From: Acidobacterium sp.
GTDB taxonomy: Bacteria; Acidobacteriota; Terriglobia; Terriglobales; Acidobacteriaceae
Assembly: GCA_003166955.1 (NCBI GenBank)
Contig: PMUI01000085.1
Location: forward strand, 1 to 61,217
Reading direction: 5' to 3'
DNA length: 61,217 bases
Shown here: positions 17,843 to 27,376 of the stretch, one piece after another
Position numbering within the stretch: position 1 is the first letter of the stretch
How the letters are laid out: every line of letters starts with the position of its first letter
Program-made: the position numbers and the translations under genes
Notes under the pieces: generated by a model
What the model was told of the DNA's origin: nothing
The model's input: the letters and a program-made list of their open reading frames with translations, nothing else
Databases searched by the model: none

Positions 17843-20800
17843 ATGAGGATTTCTTTGTCGGGCATCGTCTCCGGACTAGCCCTCGTTCTTCTTCTCGCTT
17901 CTTTAACCCTCCACGGCCAGACCTTCCGTGGCGGCATCAACGGCACCGTCACCGACCCATCCGGCGCAGTGGTTCCCGCCGCCGATGTCGAAGCCGCGAA
18001 CGCCGCCACCGGCGTTTCTTATAAGACCGTCAGCTCCAGCGCCGGTGAATTTCAGTTCCAGGATCTCCCGCTGGGTGCCTACGTTGTCACCGTCGCCAAA
18101 GCCGGCTTCAAAGTCGAAAAGGTTGAGAACGTTCCCGTCTCGGCTGGCACTATCTACACCCTGCCGGTGAAGCTGAGCATCACCTCCACCGCCCAGACCA
18201 TCGAAGTGTCGGCCAACGAGCTCGCCCTCGACACCACCTCCACCACTCAAACCACCGTGCTGGGCAGCGCGCCGCTCCAGGACACTCCGCTCAACGGCCG
18301 CGACTTCACGCAGCTAATCATTCTCGCGCCTGGCTTCGCCAATTCCGGCGCGGGCGGCTACGGCTCTCTGAACGGCACTCGCGCCAATCAAATCAATTGG
18401 CAGATTGACGGCATCGACAACAACGACCTCTGGCACAACATCCCCGCCGTCAACCAGGGCGGCGTCTCCGGCATCGCCGGCATCGTCCTGCCCATTGACG
18501 CTGTCGATCAGTTCTCTTCACAAACGCAGGCAGCTCCGGAGTCGGGACGCAATCCAGGCGGCAGCGTGAACCTCTCGTTGAAGGCCGGCACCAACGCCTT
18601 GCACGGCAGCCTCTACTACTACGACCGCAACGAATTCTTTGGCGCCACCAACCCCTTCACCGCCCCTGTCAAGCAGGAAGTCCGCAACTACAACTACGGC
18701 TATTCCGCAGGCGGCCCGCTCATCAAGGACAAGCTCTTCTGGTTCACGACCTTTGAGCATCAACGGTTCGTCATCGGAGTTCCGGACCAGTCCACGCAAC
18801 CCTCCGCCGCCTGGCAGGCCGCCGCGAAGACTGTCCTCGCCAACCACGGCGTCGCCGTCAACACCGTCTCCGCCAACCTGCTCAAGACCCTCTGGCCTTC
18901 CACCGCCACCGGCGCCCTCGCGCCAGACGGCAACAGCATCGCTCAGAAAGATTTCACCTCCACCGATCCCGAGTACGGCTACAGCTACAACGGTCTCGCC
19001 AAGATCGACTACAACATTAACGAGAAAAACAGCCTCCAGGCTCACTGGTTTGTCGGCCAGGGCAATCAGGTTGCGCCCGTCGGTTCCTCGCTCAAGTGGT
19101 ACTACGAGGTCGCTCCCATTCACGTCCAGAATTACGCCCTCGTCTTCAACCACGTCTTCGCGCCCACCATCACCAACCAACTGCTCGCCGGCGTCAACTA
19201 CTTCAACCAGGTCTTCAACGACTTCAACAACGGCTTCGACACCGCCAGCCTCGGCCTCGTCACCGGCTCCAGCCTGCCCGGCGCTCCCAATATTCAGATC
19301 ACCGGCTTCGATCCCGTCGGCGAGACGCCTCCCGAGGGCCGCAACGACATCACCGGCCACCTCACCGAAGATCTTGCCTGGACCGTCGGCAGGCACCAGT
19401 TCAAATTCGGTGGCGAGTTTCGCCAGGCGCAGCTCGACGAGTTCTACCACCGCCACGCCCTCGGCAGCTTCACCTTTGACGGTTCGCAGGGTCCCGGTGG
19501 AACCGGGGATGCGTGGGGTGGCATCGCCGCCTACAGCGCGACCAACGGCCCCCTCGTCAACTCCCTCGCCGATTTCCTCGCCGGCGACGTCAAGACTTCG
19601 TCAATTGCCCTCGGCGATCCTGACCGCCAGGTCTTCGTGAATACCTTCGACGTCTTCGGCCAGGATTCCTGGCAGCTCACGTCAAAGCTCAACGTCAACT
19701 ATGGCCTTCGTTGGGACTACGAAGGCCCGCTTCACAATTCCCAGAAGGACCTCTCCGTCTTCCGGCCCAGCCTTGGCGGCGTCGTCTATCAGGGAGCGCA
19801 GATCAGCACCCTCTACGATCCGACCTACCTGAACTTTAGCCCGCGCCTCGGCCTCTCATACCAGGCTACGCCGAAGACCGTCGTCCGCGCAGGCGGCGGC
19901 CTCTACTTCGATACGCCGAACCTCAACCCCTTTCTTGATAATCGTCCCGGAAACAGCGCGCCCAACGGCGTAGAGGGCAACCCAGGAGGCCCTGATCCCG
20001 TCACCACCGCGACGGCCGGTGGCTACACCATCAAGAGCGGAGTCGACCCCTTCACTTCATCGACGCCTTCGAACAGCATCTATTCCATTGCGAAGAATTT
20101 CGTTCCTTCGCACAACATGAACTACAACCTGCAGCTCGAGCAGAGCATTTCCAACAACGTCGTCGCTCAACTCGGCTACGTTGGCAGCGAAGGACGGCAC
20201 CTGCTGTCGATTCTCGATATCAATCAGGCCGCGCCCGGCGTCTATGCTTCCGAAGCGCAGCAGAACGCCACGCGTCCCTTCTATGCGCAGTTTCCTCAAT
20301 ACACCTTCATCAACGAGGTCCGTAGCATCGGCACCTCGAACTACAACGCGCTGCAGGCGACATTGCGCGTCTCCAACATGCACGGATTCACCGCCCAGGC
20401 CGCTTATACCTGGTCGCACAGCTTCGATGAAGTTACGGCTTACCGCGGCGCTCTTCCGCAGGACAGCACGAACTTCAAGGGCGACTATGGTAACAGCGAC
20501 TTCAACATGCACAACATCTTCGTTGGGGCGATCACCTACGACATTCCTGGAGCTTCCCACTGGAAAGGTCTGACAAACAGCTGGCAATTGAATAGCCTGC
20601 TGACGTTCCACGGCGGGCTACCCTTCTCGGTGTACAGCTCCAGCGATACATCGGGAACGGATGATGAGAACCAGCGTGCCGACGTTGTTGCGGGCGTCGA
20701 TCCGTATCAGGGCGGCCGGCAGGAAAAGGTCGGCGGCGTTTGGCTGAATCAGAACGCCTTTGTCGACGCTGCGCCAGGAACCTGGGGCGACTCGCGCCGC

Positions 20801-21076
20801 AACGCCTATTACGGTCCCGGCGTGAGCGACGTCGACTTCTCCGTCTTCAAGAACAACCACATCGGCGAGCGCATCACCACGCAATTCCGCGTAGAGATGT
20901 TCAACCTCTTCAACCGCACCAACTACGCGCCGCCGCTGACGGGCAACTTTAACCCGTCGTACACCTACGACAACACGCTGACGCTGTTCACCACCATCGG
21001 CAGCTTTAACGGCGCTCCCGGAATAGGCGCGGGCGAGCCATTCAATACCCAACTGGCTCTCAAAATTTTGTTTTAG
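17843..21076 (+). CDS. TonB-dependent receptor, Oar/CarboxypepD_reg type
   Basis: This 1,077-residue outer-membrane protein has a signal peptide (SGLALVLLLASLTLHGQ), then a carboxypeptidase regulatory-like fold at roughly residues 28-115 (GGINGTVTDPSGAVVPAADV, LPLGAYVVTVAKAGF). A plug-like region follows (PLNGRDFTQLIILAPG, NQINWQIDGIDNNDLWHNIP), then a long Tyr/Asn-rich beta-barrel with QDSWQLTSKLNVNYGLRWDY and terminal LALKILF. TonB-dependent receptors of this group are abundant in Acidobacteriota and are thought to import glycans, peptides or other large solutes; substrate unknown. GGAGGTCGT precedes the ATG. It is a single gene with its own terminator, placed upstream of the exported amine oxidase operon, which hints at nitrogenous substrates (weak inference). 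Confidence 0.93.
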   Translation: MRISLSGIVSGLALVLLLASLTLHGQTFRGGINGTVTDPSGAVVPAADVEAANAATGVSYKTVSSSAGEFQFQDLPLGAYVVTVAKAGFKVEKVENVPVSAGTIYTLPVKLSITSTAQTIEVSANELALDTTSTTQTTVLGSAPLQDTPLNGRDFTQLIILAPGFANSGAGGYGSLNGTRANQINWQIDGIDNNDLWHNIPAVNQGGVSGIAGIVLPIDAVDQFSSQTQAAPESGRNPGGSVNLSLKAGTNALHGSLYYYDRNEFFGATNPFTAPVKQEVRNYNYGYSAGGPLIKDKLFWFTTFEHQRFVIGVPDQSTQPSAAWQAAAKTVLANHGVAVNTVSANLLKTLWPSTATGALAPDGNSIAQKDFTSTDPEYGYSYNGLAKIDYNINEKNSLQAHWFVGQGNQVAPVGSSLKWYYEVAPIHVQNYALVFNHVFAPTITNQLLAGVNYFNQVFNDFNNGFDTASLGLVTGSSLPGAPNIQITGFDPVGETPPEGRNDITGHLTEDLAWTVGRHQFKFGGEFRQAQLDEFYHRHALGSFTFDGSQGPGGTGDAWGGIAAYSATNGPLVNSLADFLAGDVKTSSIALGDPDRQVFVNTFDVFGQDSWQLTSKLNVNYGLRWDYEGPLHNSQKDLSVFRPSLGGVVYQGAQISTLYDPTYLNFSPRLGLSYQATPKTVVRAGGGLYFDTPNLNPFLDNRPGNSAPNGVEGNPGGPDPVTTATAGGYTIKSGVDPFTSSTPSNSIYSIAKNFVPSHNMNYNLQLEQSISNNVVAQLGYVGSEGRHLLSILDINQAAPGVYASEAQQNATRPFYAQFPQYTFINEVRSIGTSNYNALQATLRVSNMHGFTAQAAYTWSHSFDEVTAYRGALPQDSTNFKGDYGNSDFNMHNIFVGAITYDIPGASHWKGLTNSWQLNSLLTFHGGLPFSVYSSSDTSGTDDENQRADVVAGVDPYQGGRQEKVGGVWLNQNAFVDAAPGTWGDSRRNAYYGPGVSDVDFSVFKNNHIGERITTQFRVEMFNLFNRTNYAPPLTGNFNPSYTYDNTLTLFTTIGSFNGAPGIGAGEPFNTQLALKILF

Positions 21077-21085
21077 CCTCCCTGA

Positions 21086-21124
21086 AGCCCGTGGTTCTTG
21101 TCTCCGGCCACGGGCCTTTTTTTT
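21086..21124 (+). terminator. Rho-independent terminator after the TonB receptor
   Basis: GCCCGTGG (21087-21094) pairs with CCACGGGC (21108-21115), followed by a run of eight T from 21117. It lies 10 bp after the receptor stop codon. Confidence 0.85.
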
Positions 21125-21187
21125 GAGGTTGGGGCAAGCTATGGCACAATGATCGCGTTCCCCGGGATCAGAGGAAAAGTTCAAAGT

Positions 21188-22762
21188 ATGGGTCTCACCA
21201 GACGCCAGTTTCTGATGCGCGTGGGCCAGGCCGGCGGTTACAGCGCCGCCTTCGTCATGATGCAATCGCTCGGTCTGCTTGCGATTCCGGAAGCTTCAGC
21301 GGAATCGAACAAGCTCCGGCTCGTGAACGGAAAAGGAACTCACGTCGTTATTCTCGGCGCCGGCATCGCAGGCCTGGTCGCGGCGTATGAATTGACCAAA
21401 GCCGGCTGGTCCTGTACCCTCCTTGAGGCTCGCGAGCGATGCGGCGGCCGCAACTGGACGATCCGCGGCGGCTCAGACGTAGAGTTCACGAGTGGTGTCC
21501 GCCAATCCTGCAGCTTCGACGAAGGCAACTACTTCAATGCCGGACCGGCACGTCTTCCTTCGATTCACCACACCATGCTTGGCTATTGCCAGGAGCTGGG
21601 CGTAGCGCTCGAGGTGGAAGTCAACTCCTCGCGCGGGGCGCTGATGCAGTGCGACAAACTGAATGGTGGCGCTCCGGTCACCGAGCGGCGCGCTGTCAAC
21701 GACACGCGCGGCCACGTTTCCGAACTGCTCGCCAAATGCATTCGCAAAGGCGCTCTCGACGAGGAGATCACCGCCGAAGACCGCGAGCGCATGATCGCCT
21801 TCCTCAAGCAGTATGGCGATCTGAAAGACGACCTTTCCTTCAAGGGTACGGAACGATCCGGCTACAAAGTCGACCCCGGAGCCGGAAAGGCGATGCCCGA
21901 AGCCCTCGATCCTCTGCCGATGCACGCGTTGCTGGATGCGGACCTGTGGCAGGGCATGCTGGCCGAGGAAGTGATCGACTGGCAGCCGACGATGTTTCAA
22001 CCCATCGGCGGCATGGATCGCATTCCCGCTGCGTTCGAGAAAAAGCTCGGCAGCGTGTTACGGTCTGGAGCGGTCGTTCGCAGCATTCGCCAGTCGGCAT
22101 CCGGCGTCACGGTCGTCTATCGCGATCGCGCCAGCGGCACGGACCAAACGATCCAGGCCGACTACTGCATCTGCGCCATGCCGCTGACGATTGTTCGCAC
22201 GCTGGACGCCGATTTCAGTCCTGCGGTCCGGGAAACCATCGACAGCACCAGTTACGACTCGGCCTACAAAGTTGCCTGGGAAGCGCCGCGATTCTGGGAG
22301 AAAGAGAACGGCATCTACGGCGGTCTCTCCTATTTGCAACAGACCGTGAACGTGGTGTGGTACCCGAGTGCGCGGCTGTTTTCGGATCGCGGGATCGTTG
22401 TCAGCGGCTACTCCATCGAGAACGGAACGGCGTTTGGCAAACTTCCCGACATCGACGCCAAGCTTGCGGCGTCGCGACAGGCGATTGAGCTTCTGCATCC
22501 GGGGCACGGCAAGGACCTGTCAAAGCCGGTCTACATCAGCTGGGGCCAGATTCCCTACAACCTGGGATCGTGGATCAGCGGATTCGGCCACGCAGGGCAG
22601 GGCTCGCTCGATGTTCTGCTCAGTCCGGACCGTCGCGTGTACTTTGCGGGCGATCACACGAGCCACCTCGTGGCCTGGCAAGAAGGGGCAGCGCTGTCGG
22701 CCTATAGAGTCATCAACCAGCTGGGGGCGCGGATCGAGAATGGAGGCAACCTTGCTTCGTAA
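21188..22762 (+). CDS. Tat-exported flavin amine oxidase
   Basis: The 524-residue flavoenzyme starts at 21188 (MGLTRRQFLMRVGQAGGYSA), a twin-arginine signal with the RRQFL motif; the ATG at 21098 would put 30 residues before it. A dinucleotide-binding motif VVILGAGIAGLVAAYELTKA, then EARERCGGR, and a C-terminal RVYFAGDHTSHLVAWQEGAA give the flavin monoamine oxidase / L-amino acid oxidase fold. The family oxidises an amine or amino acid to an imine with release of H2O2. It is the first gene of a three-gene operon: its end overlaps the RidA-like gene by 23 bp. Exported as a folded FAD protein, it would act in the periplasm. Substrate unknown. Confidence 0.88.
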   Translation: MGLTRRQFLMRVGQAGGYSAAFVMMQSLGLLAIPEASAESNKLRLVNGKGTHVVILGAGIAGLVAAYELTKAGWSCTLLEARERCGGRNWTIRGGSDVEFTSGVRQSCSFDEGNYFNAGPARLPSIHHTMLGYCQELGVALEVEVNSSRGALMQCDKLNGGAPVTERRAVNDTRGHVSELLAKCIRKGALDEEITAEDRERMIAFLKQYGDLKDDLSFKGTERSGYKVDPGAGKAMPEALDPLPMHALLDADLWQGMLAEEVIDWQPTMFQPIGGMDRIPAAFEKKLGSVLRSGAVVRSIRQSASGVTVVYRDRASGTDQTIQADYCICAMPLTIVRTLDADFSPAVRETIDSTSYDSAYKVAWEAPRFWEKENGIYGGLSYLQQTVNVVWYPSARLFSDRGIVVSGYSIENGTAFGKLPDIDAKLAASRQAIELLHPGHGKDLSKPVYISWGQIPYNLGSWISGFGHAGQGSLDVLLSPDRRVYFAGDHTSHLVAWQEGAALSAYRVINQLGARIENGGNLAS

Positions 22763-23261
22763 GCGAATGGCCATCGCAATGCTGGCTGCTCTCATGAGCG
22801 GCGCGGGCGCAATTGCCGCTGCGCAGAACACCGTCACCCGCATTCCGCTGCCGAATTCCAACTTTCCTATCTCCGAGGGCGTTTGGGTTGGGGAAACCCT
22901 GTATTTGAGCGGGATGCTCGATTCCTCGGTGGCAAAGAGCACGCCGGGCGATACCGAAACGCAGACGGTTCACACCCTGGATGCGATCAAGAAGGCGCTG
23001 GAGGAACAGCACCTTTCGATGGGTGACGTGGTGCTGATGCACGTCTACCTCGCGGGCGATCCGGCTCAGGGTGGCAAGATGGATTTCGCCGGATTTATGA
23101 AGGGCTACACCCAATATTTTGGTACAAACGATCAACCCAATAAACCGGCGCGCAGCGCCATGCAGGTGGCGGCGCTTGCACTCCCAGGCGCTCTGGTGGA
23201 AATCGAAGTCACAGCGGTCAGCGGTCATCGTAATCAGGCACGCGCTCATTTGGGCAAGTAA
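22740..23261 (+). CDS. Exported RidA/YjgF-family protein
   Basis: The 173-residue protein has a Sec-type leader (KRMAIAMLAALMSGAGAIAA-AQ) followed by a RidA fold. The fold shows NFPISEGVWVGETLYLSGML near the N-terminus, TLDAIKKALEEQHLSMGDVV in the middle and ALALPGALVEIEVTAVSGHR at the C-terminus. RidA proteins hydrolyse reactive enamines/imines produced by PLP enzymes and amino acid oxidases, and are normally cytoplasmic; an exported version is unusual. The usual catalytic Arg before the last strand is not obvious: the local context is KPARSAMQVAALALPGALVE, where the R of PARSA could serve. The start at 22740 overlaps the amine oxidase; 22767 is an alternative that keeps the leader. Confidence 0.82.
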   Translation: MEATLLRKRMAIAMLAALMSGAGAIAAAQNTVTRIPLPNSNFPISEGVWVGETLYLSGMLDSSVAKSTPGDTETQTVHTLDAIKKALEEQHLSMGDVVLMHVYLAGDPAQGGKMDFAGFMKGYTQYFGTNDQPNKPARSAMQVAALALPGALVEIEVTAVSGHRNQARAHLGK

Positions 23262-23295
23262 AGGGACCCCCGATTTCAAAATTCAGGAGGCGCTG

Positions 23296-24516
23296 ATGAA
23301 CACGAATCTCTCTCGCCGCACCTTCTTCGGATTAGCCGCCGCCGCAACGGCCGCGGCTGCCGTGCCGATTCTGACTGAGCCGCAATTGGCGCTCGCACAG
23401 CGTCGACGCATTGCCCGCGATTACGCTCCCGGAGCGGTGCGCATCGACGCCAACGAGAATCCGCTGGGGCCTTGTAGCGGCGCGTGCGCGGTGATGAGCA
23501 GCTTGTTGCCGGAAGGCGGCCGCTACGATTTCGAGCTGACGCAGAAACTGGTCGACGCCTTCGCCGGGATCGAGGGGCTGAAGTCCGAATACGTGCTGCC
23601 GTATGCCGGATCGAGCGAGCCTCTGCACTATTCGGTGCTGGCATTCACGTCGAAGGATCGCAGTTATGTGACGGCGGATCCGGGCTATGAGGCGGGCATG
23701 TACGCGGCGAAGGTGAGCGGGGCAAACATCGTCAAGGTTCCACTGGCGAAGGACTATTCGCACGACGTGAAGGCGATGATTGCTGCCGATCCGAATGCCG
23801 GTGTGTTCTACATCTGCAATCCGAACAATCCGACGGGGACGATCACGAGCCGGACCGACATCGAGTGGGCGCTGGCGAACAAGCCGAAGGGTTCGATCCT
23901 GCTGGTGGATGAGGCGTACATTCACTTTTCTGACGCCACGCCGTCGATCGATCTGGTGAAGGCGGACAAGGACCTGATCGTGCTGCGGACGTTTTCAAAG
24001 ATCTACGGCATGGCCGGGCTGCGCTGCGGGTTCGCGATCGGGCGGCCGGATCTGCTGGCGAAGATCCAGACCTACGGGATGAACTCGATGCCGATTCTGG
24101 CGGTGGCGGCGGCGACCAGCAGTCTGCAGGTTCCGGAGCTGGTGCCGGAGCGGCGAAAGATCAACACCGACATTCGCAACGACACATTCTCGTGGCTGAC
24201 GGCGAACAACTACAAGTTCATTCCCTCGCAGACCAACTGCTTCATGGTCGATACCGGGCGGCCGGGAAAGGATGTGATCGCGGCGATGGCGGCGAAGAAC
24301 GTCTTCATCGGGCGGGTCTGGCCGGTTTGGCCGACTTATGTCCGGATCACGGTGGGAACGCGGAGCGAGATGGAGAAGTTCCAGCAGGCGTGGAAGGAAG
24401 TGATGAGCGCGCCGGCTTCGGCGTCGGAGCCAACTCGGCGGGCGTCGCCTACGCTGGCTCGACTGGGCGCTCGGGATTTGCCGCCCGGGATGCAGCGGGA
24501 GGAGTTCCTTTCCTGA
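23296..24516 (+). CDS. Tat-exported PLP aminotransferase, HisC-like fold
   Basis: The 406-residue protein starts at 23296 after a perfect AGGAGG. The leader MNTNLSRRTFFGLAAAATAA is a twin-arginine signal. The class I/II aminotransferase core follows: DANENPLGP, PYAGSSEPLH, CNPNNPTGT, LLVDEAYIHF and the Schiff-base Lys (about K235) in TFSKIYGMAGLRCGFAIG, with the phosphate-binding Arg in the same segment. The closest fold is histidinol-phosphate aminotransferase, but the export signal and neighbours argue against histidine synthesis. A 35-residue Pro/Ala/Arg-rich tail follows the last fold element (VRITVGTRSEMEKFQQAWKE). Last gene of the exported trio; a hairpin follows. Confidence 0.88.
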   Translation: MNTNLSRRTFFGLAAAATAAAAVPILTEPQLALAQRRRIARDYAPGAVRIDANENPLGPCSGACAVMSSLLPEGGRYDFELTQKLVDAFAGIEGLKSEYVLPYAGSSEPLHYSVLAFTSKDRSYVTADPGYEAGMYAAKVSGANIVKVPLAKDYSHDVKAMIAADPNAGVFYICNPNNPTGTITSRTDIEWALANKPKGSILLVDEAYIHFSDATPSIDLVKADKDLIVLRTFSKIYGMAGLRCGFAIGRPDLLAKIQTYGMNSMPILAVAAATSSLQVPELVPERRKINTDIRNDTFSWLTANNYKFIPSQTNCFMVDTGRPGKDVIAAMAAKNVFIGRVWPVWPTYVRITVGTRSEMEKFQQAWKEVMSAPASASEPTRRASPTLARLGARDLPPGMQREEFLS

Positions 24517-24575
24517 GGTCGTCGGCCTTGGAAATCGGCCTCTTCCGGAGCGGCCGAAAAAGGGGTGGCGACGCT

Positions 24576-24675
24576 TAAGTATTTGATTCCATGGATGCGG
24601 GCCGATTTTTGTCGGCCCGCATCCATTTGAAAACAGGATTGTTTGCGGGCAAACAAATGTGGAATCAGATACTTA
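24576..24675 (+). repeat. Nested palindrome with strong terminator hairpin
   Basis: An inner stem ATGGATGCGGGCCGA (24591-24605) pairs perfectly with TCGGCCCGCATCCAT (24612-24626), a likely terminator for the aminotransferase operon. It is enclosed by outer arms TAAGTATTTGATTCCA (24576-24591) and TGGAATCAGATACTTA (24660-24675), one mismatch. Related TTTGATTCCA fragments recur to about 24750. The remaining 24760-25236 sequence holds only open frames without start signals or family likeness; I see no gene there. Confidence 0.75.
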
Positions 24676-25236
24676 GGATGTACTTCGAAAATCGGTGGAA
24701 TGTAAGAATCTGATTCCAAAGTAGAAACTGTCTACAGATTTGATTCCACTGTACTTGCGGAATTTCGGTCCTGCTGGGATTGCGACATTCGGGTGTGTTT
24801 CTTTCTTCCCTGGATCGCCGTGAGCCGCGAGTTTAGACGCTGGAGCGCGCTGAGATTTCAAAGAGCCGTGAGCCTGGTGTTCCTTCGGCATTCGGGGATC
24901 AAGTAGCGGAGACTTCGCGCACAAGGTACCCGAAAATGCGAAGGGATCGTCCGCTTGGGCAGACAATCCCGACTGTTTCAAGTGTGTAAGAAACGGGGAT
25001 TTCGAAGGCAAGGAGAATCGGCCGGTCGGACGGTACGGAAGTACTGGCGCGCCACTGGCCGGAGTCTCCAGAGCGCTTACTCGGGAATCAATCCGATGGA
25101 TGCGAGCCACGTCTCCACGAACTGGGTTCTTTGGCGCAACTTCGAGCGCCATCGGCGATTCCGGATACGGGCTCGATTCTCCAGCCGCAGGCACACGAGC
25201 CAAGGCAATAGAAACGTCCCCGAAGCAACGGGATTT

Positions 25237-27183
25237 TCATGGGCGGGTGGCCAGATTGCTGGCGCCGCCGCTGACGGTGGGAACGACGGGCAACCCGGCG
25301 CAGATGGGGGTGATGACCGGTACAGCGGCGCCGATCAGTTCGGTTACGGTGCTGCCTAAATAGTTGGTAATCCAGACGTCTCCGGAGCCGTCGATGGCTA
25401 AGTCATAGGGAACATCCTGTGTTCCGCCGGTGTAGCCGCCGCTTCCTGTGATGGGCGAACCAGATTTCGAGAGCTCGGATACGCTATTGATGAAAAAGTT
25501 GTTGGAGACCCAGACATTACCAGCTCCATCGAGCGCGATGTTGTTGGGCGCATCCATTCCACCGCCGGTGTAGCCGTCGGGGCCGGATGAGATGGGCGTT
25601 CCGGAGTTCGAATACGCGGAAACGCCGTTATTCCCGGCGTCCGCAGCCCAGGCGTTCCCGGAGCTGTCCAGGGCTACGCCGAAAGGTGAGCTTGTTCCCC
25701 CGCCAAGATAGCCGGTGGCGCTGGTAACGGACCCTCCGGAGTTGTTGAGCACGATGAGGTTGGCACTGCCGTAGTTGGCGATCCAGACGTATCCGTTGCC
25801 GTCGATGGCAATGCCCTGGGGATCGTCGAGACTGGTGTAGGCGTAGCCTCCGCCGGGCGAGAGAGCGGTGCCATCGTTTGCAAATTTGGATACGCCCTCC
25901 AGGGGGGGATCCGAGACCCAAACGTCGCCCTGGCCGTCAATGGCGACCCAGGCGGGGCTGTTGAGGCCTCCGCCAGTGAAGCCGCCGGCGGGCTCGCCCA
26001 ACGGCAAGCCACCAGAACTGTTCAGCTCGGTGAGGGTACTGGTGGTGTTGTTCGCGACCCATACATTCCCGAGGGTGTCGATGGCGAGGCCACGGGGACG
26101 AGTGATGCCACCGACGGTGTACCCGGTACTGCCGGACAGGAGAGTTCCCACCGGAGAGAGCTCAACGACGCTGTTGCCGAAGGTGTTTGCGATCCAGGCG
26201 TTGCCGGATGCGTCGATAGCGATGTCCTCCGGGAGGTGGAGGCCGCCGCCGGTGAAGTTGATGCCGACGGTCCAGTCATTCGGCCCGGCGTATCCTGAGG
26301 ACCCTGTCAGGTAGGGCTGGAACGGCGCAGTGGGTGTCACCAGCCCATACAAGGCAGCCACGTTGGCGCCCGGATTATGCGCAATGTTGATGGCCGCCGT
26401 GGCTGTGTCGGCCGGCTCGGTGCTGCCGTTTTTGGCGTTCTCGAACAGCGTAGTGCAACCAGACGAAGTGGGCCCTGTGCTGTTGATGCACGCCGCCAAT
26501 ATATCGGCCAGCGTGTTGATCTCAGTTTGCGGCACCGTTCCGTTGCCCGCCAGCGTGGTCGCCAGCGCCTGGCCGGTGCCCAGGTTGGCCAAATTGGCGG
26601 CATTCAGTGCCGCGTTAGCCATACCCGTTGCCGCCAGCGTCGTGTTCGATCCCGACATGTCGGTGGCATCGGCGGCGTAGCCGGCCAGAGCGTAGGCCGC
26701 GGCTACTGTCGTTACTTCATTCATCTGGATCGTCGCGGGGAGACCGGAAAAGGTGCCTGGCGCTGTGCAGTTACCCAGCACGGCCATTAATCCTGCGGCG
26801 GAGTTCGGCCCGTTCACCTGGGGGTTGCCACCTACAGAATATAGATAGACTTGCTCACCGGTCGTGCAGCCGTAGTCGCCGGCCGCGATCGTGAATCCGC
26901 CGTTGTCGTCGGTCGTCACATAATACCGGCCGCCGGCCTCGTTACCGGTGTTGCTGTTCAGCAGCGAGGTCGACGAGCCGGGGTATCCGCTCGTCGACAA
27001 GGCAAACAGGTAGACACTCGCTTGCTGGATGGGCTGCTGCCCGCCGTGGACGATGCCCTTGACCGGGGTCGTCGACATTGCGGCCACGGGTTCGGAGACG
27101 GGCGATTTTGATGCGATATCAGCTACCGAGCAGCCGGTAAGGAGAAATGCGGAGCTGGCCAACAGCCTCCAGGCGAGACACAT
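25237..27183 (-). CDS. NHL-repeat lipoprotein
   Basis: This 648-residue protein has a lipoprotein signal (WRLLASSAFLLTGC, lipid Cys at residue 18). The N-terminal ~280 residues contain a carboxypeptidase-regulatory-like strand pattern (VKGIVHGGQQPIQQASVYLF) and a helical Ala/Asn-rich region (MANAALNAANLANLGTGQAL). From about residue 300 there are roughly seven NHL/Vgb-type blades: LPEDIAIDASGNAWIANTFG, RPRGLAIDTLGNVWVANNTT, SPAWVAIDGQGDVWVSDPPL and so on, enough for a closed propeller. It is likely anchored to the inner or outer membrane facing the periplasm, binding a protein or glycan ligand (inference). It lies downstream of the nuo operon on the same strand with a 193-bp gap (27184-27376) containing nothing recognisable. 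It lacks the GAKP tail of the mosaic family. Confidence 0.85.
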   Translation of the reverse strand: MCLAWRLLASSAFLLTGCSVADIASKSPVSEPVAAMSTTPVKGIVHGGQQPIQQASVYLFALSTSGYPGSSTSLLNSNTGNEAGGRYYVTTDDNGGFTIAAGDYGCTTGEQVYLYSVGGNPQVNGPNSAAGLMAVLGNCTAPGTFSGLPATIQMNEVTTVAAAYALAGYAADATDMSGSNTTLAATGMANAALNAANLANLGTGQALATTLAGNGTVPQTEINTLADILAACINSTGPTSSGCTTLFENAKNGSTEPADTATAAINIAHNPGANVAALYGLVTPTAPFQPYLTGSSGYAGPNDWTVGINFTGGGLHLPEDIAIDASGNAWIANTFGNSVVELSPVGTLLSGSTGYTVGGITRPRGLAIDTLGNVWVANNTTSTLTELNSSGGLPLGEPAGGFTGGGLNSPAWVAIDGQGDVWVSDPPLEGVSKFANDGTALSPGGGYAYTSLDDPQGIAIDGNGYVWIANYGSANLIVLNNSGGSVTSATGYLGGGTSSPFGVALDSSGNAWAADAGNNGVSAYSNSGTPISSGPDGYTGGGMDAPNNIALDGAGNVWVSNNFFINSVSELSKSGSPITGSGGYTGGTQDVPYDLAIDGSGDVWITNYLGSTVTELIGAAVPVITPICAGLPVVPTVSGGASNLATRP

Positions 27184-27376
27184 GGGGAAATCTCCATTCG
27201 CTTTTGGAATCCTTATGATTCAGGGGCCGGGGGAGCCTGGGGGCACGGGAAACGGGGGAATGCCGTGCAGCTAAGCATAGCCCTCTGCGCGTGGTCCAGC
27301 AATCGAAGATCATGGCGGCGACTTCGAGACAGACGAGTCCAGACTGCCATTGGCCGCCAGTCGGAGATGGCGAAGA

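Noticed and set aside
24673-25203. 176-codon minus-strand frame in the gap after the exported trio
   Set aside because: No ribosome-binding site, no domain, unusual composition, and it runs into the palindromic element.
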